Shown piece after piece: positions 35,379 to 46,950 of a stretch of 64,000 nucleotides of DNA (its first letter is position 1; every line of letters begins with the position of its first letter). The DNA is taken from contig UCEY01000021.1 in the NCBI GenBank assembly GCA_900471605.1, positions 199 to 64,198 of the forward strand. Reading direction: 5' to 3'. This DNA comes from Hyphomicrobiales bacterium. Its GTDB lineage: Bacteria; Pseudomonadota; Alphaproteobacteria; Rhizobiales; Rhizobiaceae. The position numbers and the translations under genes were made by a program. The notes below the pieces were generated by a model, which was not told where the DNA came from, did not search any database, and saw nothing but the letters and a program-made list of their open reading frames with translations.

Positions 35379-35936
35379 CTATTCAAGTACATCGTGCTTT
35401 CCGAGCCAGTAATCTCCGTCCACCGGAGCGCCGGTCCAATCCCAATGCCAGGCGGCTCGGTTAGGGTGATGACGACTTTGGCGAGGAACTGCGCCGAGGG
35501 CGTTAAAAAATCTGGCGTAACCAATTTCAAGATATTCGCTGTGATTTTCCCGGAAGACAATCCGCGTGCAATTCAGATTGTATTGAAGGCAGTCGCGGAA
35601 AGCGAAAGCCATTGCGCGTCCCGCTGACAGGCCCTCTATCTTCAGTCCGCGATTTTCTTTCCAGATCGCGAAGTGCAGGACATACATTACTTTATGTTTG
35701 GCATCATATTCCGTCAGATCAATATGCCCCAATTCTCTGCTTCCCCAACAAGCATCGAGGCCGAAATCCCGATCACCCGCGGCAATCGCTCGCCAGCTCA
35801 GTTCTCGGCGGTGGCGTTTGAAAAAAATACCAGTCAAACCCGCATATCTCCAAATTCGGGGTGTCTTTCTCGGTTCAGACAGCCGGCTCACTGGATAGGG
35901 GAGTTCCGTTAAGCAACCGTCACTCAGAGTTGCCAC
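35379..35936 (-). CDS. Hypothetical protein, lower GC than its neighbours
   Basis: A 185-residue open frame from a GTG at 35936; no ATG start of sensible length and no clear ribosome site. The product is basic and aromatic-rich (FFKRHRRELSWRAIAAGDRD; NRAAWHWDWTGAPVDGDYWL), with no signal peptide or membrane segment. By eye the base composition is less GC-rich than either side, suggesting acquired DNA or weak selection. I do not recognise the family. It may be a decayed gene. Confidence 0.5.
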   Translation of the reverse strand: MATLSDGCLTELPYPVSRLSEPRKTPRIWRYAGLTGIFFKRHRRELSWRAIAAGDRDFGLDACWGSRELGHIDLTEYDAKHKVMYVLHFAIWKENRGLKIEGLSAGRAMAFAFRDCLQYNLNCTRIVFRENHSEYLEIGYARFFNALGAVPRQSRHHPNRAAWHWDWTGAPVDGDYWLGKHDVLE

Positions 35937-36129
35937 TTACGTCCTGATGTTCTTGCAGGCTGCGAAAGCACAGGTGGAGGTATGCGAATCCGACAGTGTA
36001 GCGGTCCCTTGTTCCAACCGTCCCCTTGCGCGCCGCCGATCATATTCATACCTTAAAGGGGCGGTATGGTCCGGTTCTGCAGACCCTTGCGGGGTTCGGA
36101 CCGCGTATTGCCTCATCAGGATTTGCATC

Positions 36130-37035
36130 ATGGATATCGAAAAAATTTTGCGGTCGGTCGTGGCCGTGCGTGCTTCCATTCCGGACAACGCCTTTACGGC
36201 AGGTACCCTCGGCACCCGCCGGGAGGGAAGCGGCGTTGTGATCCGCGAAAACGGGCTGGTCCTGACGATCGGTTACCTGATCACCGAAGCCGAGGACGTC
36301 TGGCTGACATGCCAGGATGGCCGCGTCGTGCCGGCCCATGCGCTTGCCTATGATCAGGAAAGCGGCTTCGGCCTGGTCCAGGCCATGGCGCCGCTCGATC
36401 TGCCGGCGCTTCAGATCGGCGATTCCGCGACAGCCACACTCGGCGACCCTGTCATTCTTGCCGATGGCGAGGGCGAATATGTGCGCGGCAATATCGTCGC
36501 CAAGCAGGAATTCGCCGGATACTGGGAATATCTGCTGGACGAGGCGATCTTCATCGCGCCAGCCCATCCTTCCTGGGGTGGGGCGGCGCTGATCGATACA
36601 GAAGGCAAGCTGCTCGGGGTCGGGTCTCTGCGTCTGCAGATGAGCAAGGGGGGCGAGATCGCCGACATCAACATGGTCGTGCCGGTCAATCTCCTGAAGC
36701 CGATCCTCGACGACCTCCTCAATCGCGGCGAGTTCAATCGTCGGCCGCGCCCGTGGCTTGGCGCCATGTCAGCCGAAAGCAATGGCGAAGTGGTCGTGAT
36801 GAGCGTCACCGAAAACGGCCCGGCTGCCCAGGCTGGCCTCAAGCGGGGCGACGTGATTTCGGAAATCCGCGACGGCGAAGTCGACGGGCTTGCGGACTTT
36901 TACCGCAAGATCTGGGACAGCGGTCCGCCAGGCGCGGAAATCCCGATGCGGATCCTTCGCGACGGCCGCGAGGCCTGGCTTCGGGTAAAGTCCGCCGACC
37001 GGAACGACTTCCTGCGCAAACCGCAGCTGCAGTGA
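36130..37035 (+). CDS. HtrA/DegP-like S1C-family protein with degenerate catalytic triad, PDZ domain
   Basis: A 301-residue protein: a trypsin-like domain (residues about 5-200: GSGVVIRENGLVLTIGYLIT, DLPALQIGDSATATLGDPVI) followed by a PDZ domain (about 205-290: RPWLGAMSAESNGEVVVMSV, GPAAQAGLKRGDVISEIRDG). In active HtrA proteins the strand reads LTNAHVV, the Asp motif DLAVL and the serine loop GNSGGPL; here these positions read LTIGYLI, GFGLVQ and PSWGGAAL, so His, Asp and Ser all appear to be lost. No signal peptide, so probably cytoplasmic. Start at ATG 36130. It may bind rather than cleave proteins. Confidence 0.8.
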   Translation: MDIEKILRSVVAVRASIPDNAFTAGTLGTRREGSGVVIRENGLVLTIGYLITEAEDVWLTCQDGRVVPAHALAYDQESGFGLVQAMAPLDLPALQIGDSATATLGDPVILADGEGEYVRGNIVAKQEFAGYWEYLLDEAIFIAPAHPSWGGAALIDTEGKLLGVGSLRLQMSKGGEIADINMVVPVNLLKPILDDLLNRGEFNRRPRPWLGAMSAESNGEVVVMSVTENGPAAQAGLKRGDVISEIRDGEVDGLADFYRKIWDSGPPGAEIPMRILRDGREAWLRVKSADRNDFLRKPQLQ

Positions 37036-37081
37036 TCGCGGTGATCCGCTCGGAAGCGGGCCGCAAGCTCGCTTCCGTTGG

Positions 37082-38338
37082 CTACCGCACCAGAATAGCC
37101 CGGAAGTCGTTGACATTGGTGCCAGTCGGCCCCGTCTCGAAAACGTCGCCAATCGCGGAAAATCCTGAAAAGCTGTCATTCCCGTCGAGAAGCTTGCGTC
37201 CATCCAAACCGGCAGTTCGCAGGCGCCGTGCCGTCGTGCCGTCGGCGAACGCGCCGGCATTGGTTTCGGAGCCGTCGATCCCGTCCGTATCGGCGGCGAG
37301 CGCGGTGATCTCGTAGCCATCGATCGCCAACGCCAGGGCGAGCGCGAACTCGCCGTTGCGTCCGCCCTTGCCGCCCTTGTTGCGCAGCGTCACGGTCGTC
37401 TCGCCACCCGACAACAGCACCGCCGGCCTGGCGAACGGCCGGTCGCGGAGTGCCACCTCGCGCGCCAGGGCTGCATGCACCAGGGCGACATCGCGGGCTT
37501 CTCCCTCCACAGAATCGGAGAGGATGTAAGGCGTCACGCCCCAGGCGCGGGCAACTTCGGCGGCCGCTTCCAGCGACACGCCGGCGGAGGCGATGACGAA
37601 ATGCTCGTGACGCGCAAAGACCGGATCGTCCGGCCTCGGCGCATCCGCGGCCGGCGAGTTCAGATGCGCCATCATCGCAGCCGGCAGGCTCAGCTTGTAT
37701 TGATCGACGATGGCGAGCGCATCCTGGCGCGTCGTGCCGTCCGGAATGGTCGGCCCCGAGGCGACGAATGCCGGGTTGTCGCCGGGAATGTCGGAGACGA
37801 TCAGGCTGACGACGCGGGCCTTGGTGGCAGCTGCCAGCCGGCCACCCTTGATGGTCGACAGATGTTTGCGCACGACGTTCATGGCTGAGATCGGCGCGCC
37901 CGAGGCAAGCAGCGCCTCGTTCAAGGCGATCTCGTCTTCGAGCGTCAGGCCTTCCGGCGGCGCGGGAAGCAGCGCCGATCCGCCGCCGCAGACGAGTGCG
38001 ATGACGAGGTCGTCTGCGGACAGGCCGGAAATCGTCTCGACCAGCCGTTTTGCGCCGGCAAGGCCCGCCGCATCGGGCACCGGATGGGATGCTTCCAGGA
38101 TCTCGATCGACCTCGTCTCGCAACCGTAACCGTAGCGGGTCACGATCACGCCGGTCAGCGATCCGATCCAGACGCTCTCAAGCGCTGCCGCCATCTGGGC
38201 TGCGCCCTTGCCGGCGCCGATGACGACGGTTCGCCCGTTGGTCGGCGGGGCCGGCAGGTGTTTCACGATGCCGGTCAAAGGATCGGCGGCCTTCACGGCG
38301 GCGGTAAACAGCGCCTTCAGCAGGTCCCGGTCGGTCAT
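37082..38338 (-). CDS. Glycerate 2-kinase, type-2 (DUF4147/MOFRL domains)
   Basis: A 418-residue protein: N-terminal DUF4147 domain ([60 protein letters not shown]) and C-terminal MOFRL domain ([36 protein letters not shown]). It phosphorylates D-glycerate to 2-phosphoglycerate with ATP; such genes are often misnamed hydroxypyruvate reductase (TtuD). The ATG at 38338 follows GGAGAG. Convergent with the HtrA-like gene. Confidence 0.9.
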   Translation of the reverse strand: MTDRDLLKALFTAAVKAADPLTGIVKHLPAPPTNGRTVVIGAGKGAAQMAAALESVWIGSLTGVIVTRYGYGCETRSIEILEASHPVPDAAGLAGAKRLVETISGLSADDLVIALVCGGGSALLPAPPEGLTLEDEIALNEALLASGAPISAMNVVRKHLSTIKGGRLAAATKARVVSLIVSDIPGDNPAFVASGPTIPDGTTRQDALAIVDQYKLSLPAAMMAHLNSPAADAPRPDDPVFARHEHFVIASAGVSLEAAAEVARAWGVTPYILSDSVEGEARDVALVHAALAREVALRDRPFARPAVLLSGGETTVTLRNKGGKGGRNGEFALALALAIDGYEITALAADTDGIDGSETNAGAFADGTTARRLRTAGLDGRKLLDGNDSFSGFSAIGDVFETGPTGTNVNDFRAILVR

Positions 38339-38488
38339 CGCGTCTCTCCTCTTCTCCTCATGCGCGCCCTTTCGATCACGGCAGTCAACAGCCGTCAACC
38401 TGGCTTGATCGCGCCTGAGCGTCACGCGCGGAACAAAGCGAGCGAGTGTCGGTTGTCCCATGGGCTCACCAAAACGAAGGAGCGAAAT

Positions 38489-38821
38489 ATGGCTGAACAT
38501 CTGAAAGAAGCCGGTTACCCAGGCCAGATCGACATCGGCGGCGACAGGTCGCCCGTGACTTACAAATTGAAGGCCCGCAAGGAGGATGACGGCGCGTTCC
38601 ATGTGGCCGTGAGCCTTAGCGCCCCGCGCGACTGGCTGCTCAAGCACGGTTTCCGCAAGGAGGCCACGCTTGTGCGCCAGGGCGGGGCCGAGATGCCCGT
38701 GCATTTCGAGGAAACGCTGAATGTCGCCGACAATATTTCGGTGACGCTGCGCGCCGACGACGCGGTGATCGCCTCGATGGACGAACTTCGCCGCACATTT
38801 CCGGAGCTGCGGCCGACCTAA
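38489..38821 (+). CDS. Conserved hypothetical protein
   Basis: A 110-residue soluble protein ([20 protein letters not shown]) with a predicted beta-rich core ([40 protein letters not shown]). GAAGGAG precedes the ATG at 38489. I do not recognise the family. It is divergent from the glycerate kinase and has its own terminator downstream. Confidence 0.75.
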   Translation: MAEHLKEAGYPGQIDIGGDRSPVTYKLKARKEDDGAFHVAVSLSAPRDWLLKHGFRKEATLVRQGGAEMPVHFEETLNVADNISVTLRADDAVIASMDELRRTFPELRPT

Positions 38822-38869
38822 GTCGTCGGCCGCTATTTGCGCGCGAGAACCGCAACGTATATTCGCTGT

Positions 38870-38900
38870 CCCGGCCGCTTGTTCGGCCGGGCGTTGTTTT
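38870..38900 (+). terminator. Intrinsic terminator of the 38489 gene
   Basis: Stem CCCGGCCG / CGGCCGGG with loop CTTGTT, followed by the T-rich CGTTGTTTT. Confidence 0.7.
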
Positions 38901-38906
38901 GGCGGT

Positions 38907-39350
38907 TTGGGGCGGCGAGACTTGGAGAGGCTGGAAGAGAAAACGGCGGCGCGGTCCTGTGGTACCTGCACACTCTGTTGCCGGCTTCCCGAGATCGCAA
39001 CACTGGACAAGCCGGCCGATACCTGGTGCCGGCATTGTACGGAAGGAGAAGGCTGCGCGATCTATGCCGGCCGTCCCAAGCTCTGCCGGGATTTTCTCTG
39101 TCGGTGGATGATGGATCTCGATGTTTCCGAGGCCTGGCGGCCGTTGCAATCGAAAATGCTCGTCTATGAACAGGGGCCGCAGCTGACGGTGCTGGTCGAC
39201 CCGGATCATCCCGACGCTTGGAAACAGAAGCCGTATTTTTCCGACCTGCAGATCTGGGCCGCGGCCGCCGAGGCGCGGGGCGGCTATCTCATTCTTTTCT
39301 GCGGCGACAGTGTTGTGAAAATAGAACCTGGCGTCACCGCGCCGGCATGA
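38907..39350 (+). CDS. YkgJ-type cysteine cluster protein
   Basis: A 147-residue protein with a cysteine-rich N-terminal half: CGTCTLCC (CxxCxxCC), [23 protein letters not shown]. This is the YkgJ/zinc- or iron-chelating domain pattern. The start is uncertain: TTG 38907 or TTG 38922, as no ATG is available upstream of the cysteines. It overlaps the convergent pcaQ gene by 17 bp at the 3' ends. Metal identity and function unknown. Confidence 0.75.
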   Translation: MGRRDLERLEEKTAARSCGTCTLCCRLPEIATLDKPADTWCRHCTEGEGCAIYAGRPKLCRDFLCRWMMDLDVSEAWRPLQSKMLVYEQGPQLTVLVDPDHPDAWKQKPYFSDLQIWAAAAEARGGYLILFCGDSVVKIEPGVTAPA

Positions 39351-40260
39351 TTTCCGCAGCGGCCTGGCGGATGGTCTGCATCAGGATCGACAGAGGCGTG
39401 GAGGGATTGGCGTCGGCGCGGATGGTGAGGCCGACCGGGCCGCGGGTCTCGCTGGTGTCGATTGGCAGCGTTGCCAGAACCCCGTCCTCGATGTCGGCCG
39501 CGACCACTCCGGCGGAGATGATCCAGATCGCATCGCTCGACCGAACGAAGGCGCGGCCGAAGGCGTCCGAGACGGTTTCCACCTGGGTCGGCAGGCTGGC
39601 GACGCCGTTGGCGATCAGGAATTGCTCGACCGAAGGCCGAATGATCGAGCCGCGCGTCGGCATCAGCACCGGATAGTCGGCGAAACCGTCGAAGATCGAT
39701 CGCCCGGCGTCGAGCAGCGGGTGGCCGGCGCGGACGGTGAAGACGACCTGTTCCGAATAAAGATGTTCGAAGGAGAGGCCGGTCATCTTTTCCGGCGAGG
39801 CGAGGCGGCCGACCACCAGATCAAGGTCGCCGATCCTGAGCTGTTCCATCAAAACGGCATTATCTCCCGTCACGATCTTGACCCGGCTGCCGGTTTTCTC
39901 GGTGAGGAACATCGTCATGGCGCGGGGCATGATGCGGGTCGAAACGGTCGGCAGCGCACCGATCCGGACCGGTGGCGCGGAATCGAAAAGCTCCTGCGAG
40001 ACGGAATCCATGCCCTGGCGGAGCGCCGTGAGCGCCGCGCCCGCATGGCGCAGGAACACCTCGCCGTAGCGGGTGATACGAATGCCGCGGCCGTCGCGCT
40101 CGAAAACGGCCACGCCAAGCGCTTCCTCGAGTTCGCGGATGGTCTTGGTGACGGCCGGCTGGCTGACATGCAGAATTTCGGCGGCCTTGACCACGCTTTT
40201 TTGCCGAGCAACCTCGACGAATGTATGCAGATGCCGAAACTTGACTCGGGAATTGATCAA
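39334..40260 (-). CDS. pcaQ: LysR-type activator of the protocatechuate operon
   Basis: A 308-residue LysR protein. The N-terminal helix-turn-helix (RVKFRHLHTFVEVARQKSVV, KAAEILHVSQPAVTKTIREL) and the effector domain follow the PcaQ pattern. A TTG at 40260 giving MINSRVKFRHL fits the usual PcaQ N-terminus better than the TTG two codons earlier. Divergent from pcaD, with an ATAACC-N4-GGTTAG box in the gap. In rhizobia PcaQ activates pcaDCHGB in response to carboxymuconate and muconolactone intermediates. Confidence 0.92.
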   Translation of the reverse strand: MINSRVKFRHLHTFVEVARQKSVVKAAEILHVSQPAVTKTIRELEEALGVAVFERDGRGIRITRYGEVFLRHAGAALTALRQGMDSVSQELFDSAPPVRIGALPTVSTRIMPRAMTMFLTEKTGSRVKIVTGDNAVLMEQLRIGDLDLVVGRLASPEKMTGLSFEHLYSEQVVFTVRAGHPLLDAGRSIFDGFADYPVLMPTRGSIIRPSVEQFLIANGVASLPTQVETVSDAFGRAFVRSSDAIWIISAGVVAADIEDGVLATLPIDTSETRGPVGLTIRADANPSTPLSILMQTIRQAAAEIMPAR

Positions 40261-40266
40261 GATCAA

Positions 40267-40282
40267 ATAACCATGGGGTTAG
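40267..40282. promoter_or_regulatory. PcaQ box
   Basis: ATAACC-ATGG-GGTTAG matches the ATAACC-N4-GGTTAA motif described for PcaQ in Sinorhizobium at all but the last base. It is 6 bp from the pcaQ start codon and about 72 bp before the pcaD start, placing it upstream of the pca promoter. Confidence 0.85.
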
Positions 40283-40353
40283 GGGATAATGCTGAAATAT
40301 CATTTTACCTAACCGAAAACTAGTGCAATCTATCAAGGCGAGAGGAGGCGCGG

Positions 40354-42304
<1,951 letters not shown>

Positions 42305-42305
42305 G

Positions 42306-42923
42306 ATGGTCCAGCCGCTCACCTACTTCAAGGAATCCGCCTCGCAGACCGCGGGTCCCTACGTCCATATCGGCTGCACGCCGAATTTCTCCGGCATTAC
42401 CGGCGTCTACGACACCGACCTCGGTTCCGGCTCGATGGTCAACGACCAGACGCGCGGCGAGCGCATCACCATCCGCGGCTTCATCTATGACGGCGCGATG
42501 ACCCCGCTCAAGGACGCGATGATCGAGATCTGGCAGGCGGATGCCGACGGCTATTACAACAGCCCGTCGGAAACCCGCGGCAAGGCCGACCCGAATTTCT
42601 TCGGCTGGGCCCGTCAGCCCGGCGATATGGCGACCGGCGAATTCGCATTCGAAACGATCAAGCCCGGCAAGGTGCCTTTCCGCGACGGCCGGCTGATGGC
42701 GCCCCATGTCACCTTCTGGGTCGTCGCCCGCGGCATCAACCTCGGCCTCAACACCCGCATGTACTTCTCTGACGAGGAAGAGGCCAATGCGGCGGATCCG
42801 ATCCTGTCGCGCATCGAGCACCGGGTTCGCGTTCCCACCCTGATCGGCAAGCGTGAGGGTAATACCGTCACCTTCAACATCTATCTTCAGGGCGAAAATG
42901 AAACCATATTCTTCGATATCTGA
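42306..42923 (+). CDS. pcaG: Protocatechuate 3,4-dioxygenase, alpha subunit
   Basis: A 205-residue subunit starting MVQPLTYFKESASQTAGPYV, with ERITIRGFIYDGAMTPLKDA and LMAPHVTFWVVARGINLGLN. It is the structural partner of PcaH and lacks the full iron ligand set, as expected for alpha subunits. Confidence 0.96.
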   Translation: MVQPLTYFKESASQTAGPYVHIGCTPNFSGITGVYDTDLGSGSMVNDQTRGERITIRGFIYDGAMTPLKDAMIEIWQADADGYYNSPSETRGKADPNFFGWARQPGDMATGEFAFETIKPGKVPFRDGRLMAPHVTFWVVARGINLGLNTRMYFSDEEEANAADPILSRIEHRVRVPTLIGKREGNTVTFNIYLQGENETIFFDI

Positions 42924-42956
42924 TATCGGGAATTCAGGATCCGCCCGGGAGTAGAC

Positions 42957-44039
42957 ATGAGCGTTTCGGCTTTCGAGCATCCATTTCTGTCCGGTCTCGT
43001 CGGTGACGACGAGACCGGACAACTGTTTTCGGTGAAAGCCGAGATCGACGCCATGCTGGCTTTCGAAACCGGACTTGCCAAGGCTGAAGCCGCCTGCGGC
43101 ATCATCCCGGCCGAGGCGGCGGAGCGCATTGCAGCCGCCTTGCATGCCTTTGAACCCGACATGGATGGACTGAAAAAGGGCACCGGGCGTGACGGCGTGG
43201 TGGTGGCTGAACTCGTCAGGCAGCTTCGCGATGCCGTCAATCAGCAGGCAGGCGGCGGCGAGGCGGCAAGGCACGTGCATTTTGGCGCGACCAGCCAGGA
43301 CGTCATCGATACGGCGCTGGTCATCCGTCTGAAACAGGCCTCCACTCTTTTCATCGAGCGGCTTGCCGCCTTGGAAAAGGCTTTCGATGACATCGATCAG
43401 GCATTCGGCACGCGAGCGCTGATGGGCCGCACCCGCATGCAGGCGGCGATTCCGATTACCGTTTCCGATCGTATCCGCGCCTGGAAGGAGCCGTTGACAC
43501 GGCATCGCCAGCGGCTGGATACGTTCTCGGAGACCGGCTTTGCCGTGCAGTTCGGCGGGGCTGCCGGCAGTCTCGAGAAATTCGGCGACAAGGCCGGCGA
43601 GGTGCGCAAGGCGCTGGCCTGGGAACTGTTCCTTGCCGATGCGCCGCAATGGCAGAGCCAGCGCGACCGGCTGGCCGAGTTCGCCGGTATACTCGCACTG
43701 ATCTCCGGTTCGCTCGGCAAGTTCGGCCAGGATGTGGCGCTGCTCGCGTTGATGGGCGGCGAGATGGAACTTGCCGGCGGCGGTGGTTCCTCCGCCATGG
43801 CCCACAAGCAGAACCCGGTGGCGGCCGAAGTGCTGGTATCGCTCGCGCGCTTCAACGCGGTGCAGCTGTCCGGCATGCAGCAATCCATGGTCCACGAACA
43901 GGAGCGCTCCGGCGCTGCCTGGACGCTCGAATGGCTGATCCTGCCCTCCATGGTGATGGCAACCGGCGCCGCACTGCGGCTTGCCGCGGAACTGACCGGC
44001 AATGTGAGATCGCTTGGCAAGGACGAACAGCGACCTTAA
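42957..44039 (+). CDS. pcaB: 3-Carboxy-cis,cis-muconate cycloisomerase
   Basis: A 360-residue fumarase/aspartase-superfamily protein with VHFGATSQDVIDTALVIRLK, RTRMQAAIPITVSDRI and the signature loop GGGSSAMAHKQNPVAAEVLV. It forms 4-carboxymuconolactone from carboxymuconate. Last gene of the pca operon. The ATG at 42957 follows GGGAG with 6 bases between. Confidence 0.95.
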   Translation: MSVSAFEHPFLSGLVGDDETGQLFSVKAEIDAMLAFETGLAKAEAACGIIPAEAAERIAAALHAFEPDMDGLKKGTGRDGVVVAELVRQLRDAVNQQAGGGEAARHVHFGATSQDVIDTALVIRLKQASTLFIERLAALEKAFDDIDQAFGTRALMGRTRMQAAIPITVSDRIRAWKEPLTRHRQRLDTFSETGFAVQFGGAAGSLEKFGDKAGEVRKALAWELFLADAPQWQSQRDRLAEFAGILALISGSLGKFGQDVALLALMGGEMELAGGGGSSAMAHKQNPVAAEVLVSLARFNAVQLSGMQQSMVHEQERSGAAWTLEWLILPSMVMATGAALRLAAELTGNVRSLGKDEQRP

Positions 44040-44067
44040 ACCCGCGCAAGGGCAAGGGAGAGGCTGA

Positions 44068-44574
44068 ATGGCCGCGGATGTTCGGCAGGGACTTTGGGAT
44101 TTCGCATTGCGCCTCTATGGCGCTCCGGGCGTTGGCGATGCCTGTCTGGTCCTTCAGGATGAAAGTGGCGTCGATGTCCCGGTTCTGCTGTTTTCCGCCT
44201 GGCTCGCCAGGAATTTCGTTGCGCTTTCGCCGTCCGATATCGCCCGCATCGACGGCCTCGTCCAGGATTGGCGCAACGAGGTTGTGATTCCGCTGCGCGC
44301 CATACGTCGGCGGCTGAAGAACGGACCGCATCCGGCGCCGACCGGCGAGACGGAGACGCTGCGCAATGGCGTTAAGGGTGTCGAGCTCAATTCGGAAAAG
44401 ATCGAGCTGGCGATATTGGAAGCCGAAGGGCAGGCATTGATGGACGCCGGCACATTCACCGGCGACGCGACGGGCAATCTCAGAGCCGTCGTTGAGTTTT
44501 TCCGCGGAGCCGAGCCGGACAGGAAGGCTGCGACGGCGCTTGCCGCGATCGAAAACGCGCTCTCAGCCCTTTAG
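44068..44574 (+). CDS. TIGR02444 family protein
   Basis: A 168-residue cytoplasmic protein: LWDFALRLYGAPGVGDACLV, QDESGVDVPVLLFSAWLARN and a C-terminal helical region. The first part is the conserved core of TIGR02444 (DUF2390). Function unknown. It starts 28 bp after pcaB with GGGAGAGG upstream, so read-through from the pca operon is possible. Confidence 0.85.
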   Translation: MAADVRQGLWDFALRLYGAPGVGDACLVLQDESGVDVPVLLFSAWLARNFVALSPSDIARIDGLVQDWRNEVVIPLRAIRRRLKNGPHPAPTGETETLRNGVKGVELNSEKIELAILEAEGQALMDAGTFTGDATGNLRAVVEFFRGAEPDRKAATALAAIENALSAL

Positions 44575-44600
44575 TCCAGGCTCTATTTCGAGGCGTAAAG

Positions 44601-45185
44601 TCAGGGCTGGCCCGGCGAGCCAGGGCCGTCTTTCCAGCGTTTGACCATCGGCAGATGAATGTCGAAAAGGTCGAGCGCGCGGCCGACCGTCTGGGTCACC
44701 ATTTCGTCCAGCGTTTTCGGCTTCGAATAGAAGGCCGGCACCGGTGGCATGACGATCGCGCCGTTGCGCGTCGCCTGATCCATCAGCGCGATATGCCCGG
44801 CATGCAGCGGCGTTTCCCGGAACAGCAGCACCACGCGACGACGCTCCTTCAGACAGACGTCGGCGGCGCGCACGATCAACTCGTCATTGTAGCAATTGGC
44901 GATGCCGCTCAGCGTCTTCACCGAGCAGGGCGCCACAAGCATGCCGGCGGTTCTGAAGGATCCGGATGAGATTGCCGCGCCGATATCCTTATAATTATAA
45001 AGTACGTCCGCGAGGCCCTTGATCTCCTCGGCGCTCATTTCGATCTCGTCGGTCGCCGTGCGGAAGGCGGAGGGGGAGATCACCGCATGGGTCTCCACAT
45101 CCTCGACTTGCTTCAAAAGCTGCAGGGCGCGAACGCCATAAATGACGCCGGAAGCTCCGGTGATGGCGATGATGATGCGGCGCAT
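44601..45185 (-). CDS. ubiX: UbiX-family flavin prenyltransferase
   Basis: A 194-residue flavoprotein: IIIAITGASGVIYGVRALQL (FMN loop), SSGSFRTAGMLVAPCSVKTL, RRRVVLLFRETPLHAGHIAL and PPVPAFYSKPKTLDEMVTQT. The enzyme makes prenylated FMN for UbiD-type decarboxylases, either in ubiquinone synthesis or in hydroxybenzoate/cinnamate decarboxylation. No ubiD-like gene is seen in the window, so the client enzyme is elsewhere. Confidence 0.93.
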   Translation of the reverse strand: MRRIIIAITGASGVIYGVRALQLLKQVEDVETHAVISPSAFRTATDEIEMSAEEIKGLADVLYNYKDIGAAISSGSFRTAGMLVAPCSVKTLSGIANCYNDELIVRAADVCLKERRRVVLLFRETPLHAGHIALMDQATRNGAIVMPPVPAFYSKPKTLDEMVTQTVGRALDLFDIHLPMVKRWKDGPGSPGQP

Positions 45186-45471
45186 TGGACTTCCCTCACC
45201 GATTATAGCGACGACTTACCGTCGCTTTGGCAAGGACGCAACGCTTGGGCTGCCGAATTTCTCACATATTGAGATCGGTGAGGCGTCGCTTTCCGGAGCT
45301 TTCAGTCTTTCGGGCCTGCGGTTTTTGGTGGGGCGCTGTTCGGAAATGAAGGCATGCCCTCCGGAACGGATGACACGCGGCGAGATGCCGGTATCATAAG
45401 CTGACATGCATGGTGGCCTGCGGCATGTCCCTGGGCCGGCCTTGAATTATGGATTTGAAGAGGAGGGACCC

Positions 45472-45963
<492 letters not shown>

Positions 45964-45980
45964 GCGGGGAGGATCACGCA

Positions 45981-46796
45981 GTGTACGCAACGACCTACCA
46001 CAAACCTAAAACCCTCGCCGAAGCCGTCGAACTCTACGAGAGTTCCGACGAACCCTCCTACCTTTCCGGCGGCCATACGCTGATCCCGACGCTCAAGAGC
46101 CGGCTTGCTGCACCTGCGCACCTGATCGACGTGCGCAACATCCCGGAGCTTTCGGGCATCGAGGTGACCGCCGACAAGGTGATCATCGGCTCGGCTACCA
46201 AGCATGCAGCAGTTGCCGCTTCCAAGGAGATCAAGGCCGCCATCCCGGCGCTTTCAGGGCTTGCCGGTTCGATCGGCGACGTTCAGGTGCGCCACATGGG
46301 CACGATCGGCGGCTCGACCGCCAACAACGACCCGGCCGCCGATTATCCTGCGGCCGTGCTGTCGCTCGACGCGATCGTCCATACCGACCGTCGCGAAATC
46401 CCCGCCGACGAATATTTCCAGGGCCTTTATACGACCGCGCTGGAGCCCGGTGAAATCCTGGTTCGCGTCGAATTCAAAATCCCGGACATTGCCGGCTACG
46501 CGAAATTCCGCAATCCGGCCTCGCGTTATTCGATGGCGGCCGCTTTTGTCTCCAGGCACCGCGACGGCCATGTTCGCGTCGCGATCACCGGCGCCGGCAA
46601 CGAGGGCGTGTTCCGCTGGACCGAGGCCGAAGAGCTGCTGACCGAAAACTTTTCTGCCGAGGCGCTGGAAGGCCTCACCATCGATCCCTCGGGGATGATG
46701 GGCGACATGCACGCCCCGGCCGATTACCGGGCTCATCTGGTGGCGGTCATGACCCGCCGCGCGGTGCAGAACCTCGGCGGGACACATATCCTCTAG
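45981..46796 (+). CDS. Xanthine/CO dehydrogenase-family FAD-binding subunit (CoxM type)
   Basis: A 271-residue protein starting at GTG behind GGGGAGG. FAD-binding motifs LSGGHTLIPTLK (about residues 31-42) and TIGGSTANNDPAADYPA (about 106-122) are intact, and a C-terminal CO-dehydrogenase flavoprotein domain follows (EILVRVEFKIPDIAGYAKFR). Its electron acceptor and molybdenum partner are unknown because coxL is missing nearby. Confidence 0.92.
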   Translation: MYATTYHKPKTLAEAVELYESSDEPSYLSGGHTLIPTLKSRLAAPAHLIDVRNIPELSGIEVTADKVIIGSATKHAAVAASKEIKAAIPALSGLAGSIGDVQVRHMGTIGGSTANNDPAADYPAAVLSLDAIVHTDRREIPADEYFQGLYTTALEPGEILVRVEFKIPDIAGYAKFRNPASRYSMAAAFVSRHRDGHVRVAITGAGNEGVFRWTEAEELLTENFSAEALEGLTIDPSGMMGDMHAPADYRAHLVAVMTRRAVQNLGGTHIL

Positions 46797-46950
46797 GGTG
46801 CTGTCTCCTCGGGGATCGAATGGCCGGCGGGGATGACTCGCCGGCTTTTGCTTGCAAGGTCCGTCAGCTTATCACCCAGGCCAAGCATTCTGTCCCGAGC
46901 TTGCAGGGGAAGCCTTGCGCGGTTGGCAGTGCATCCACGACAGGGAGCCT

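Noticed and set aside
37082..39010. 642-residue extension of the glycerate kinase frame
   Set aside because: The part beyond 38338 is antisense to the 38489 gene and has no family match; a normal start with ribosome site exists at 38338.
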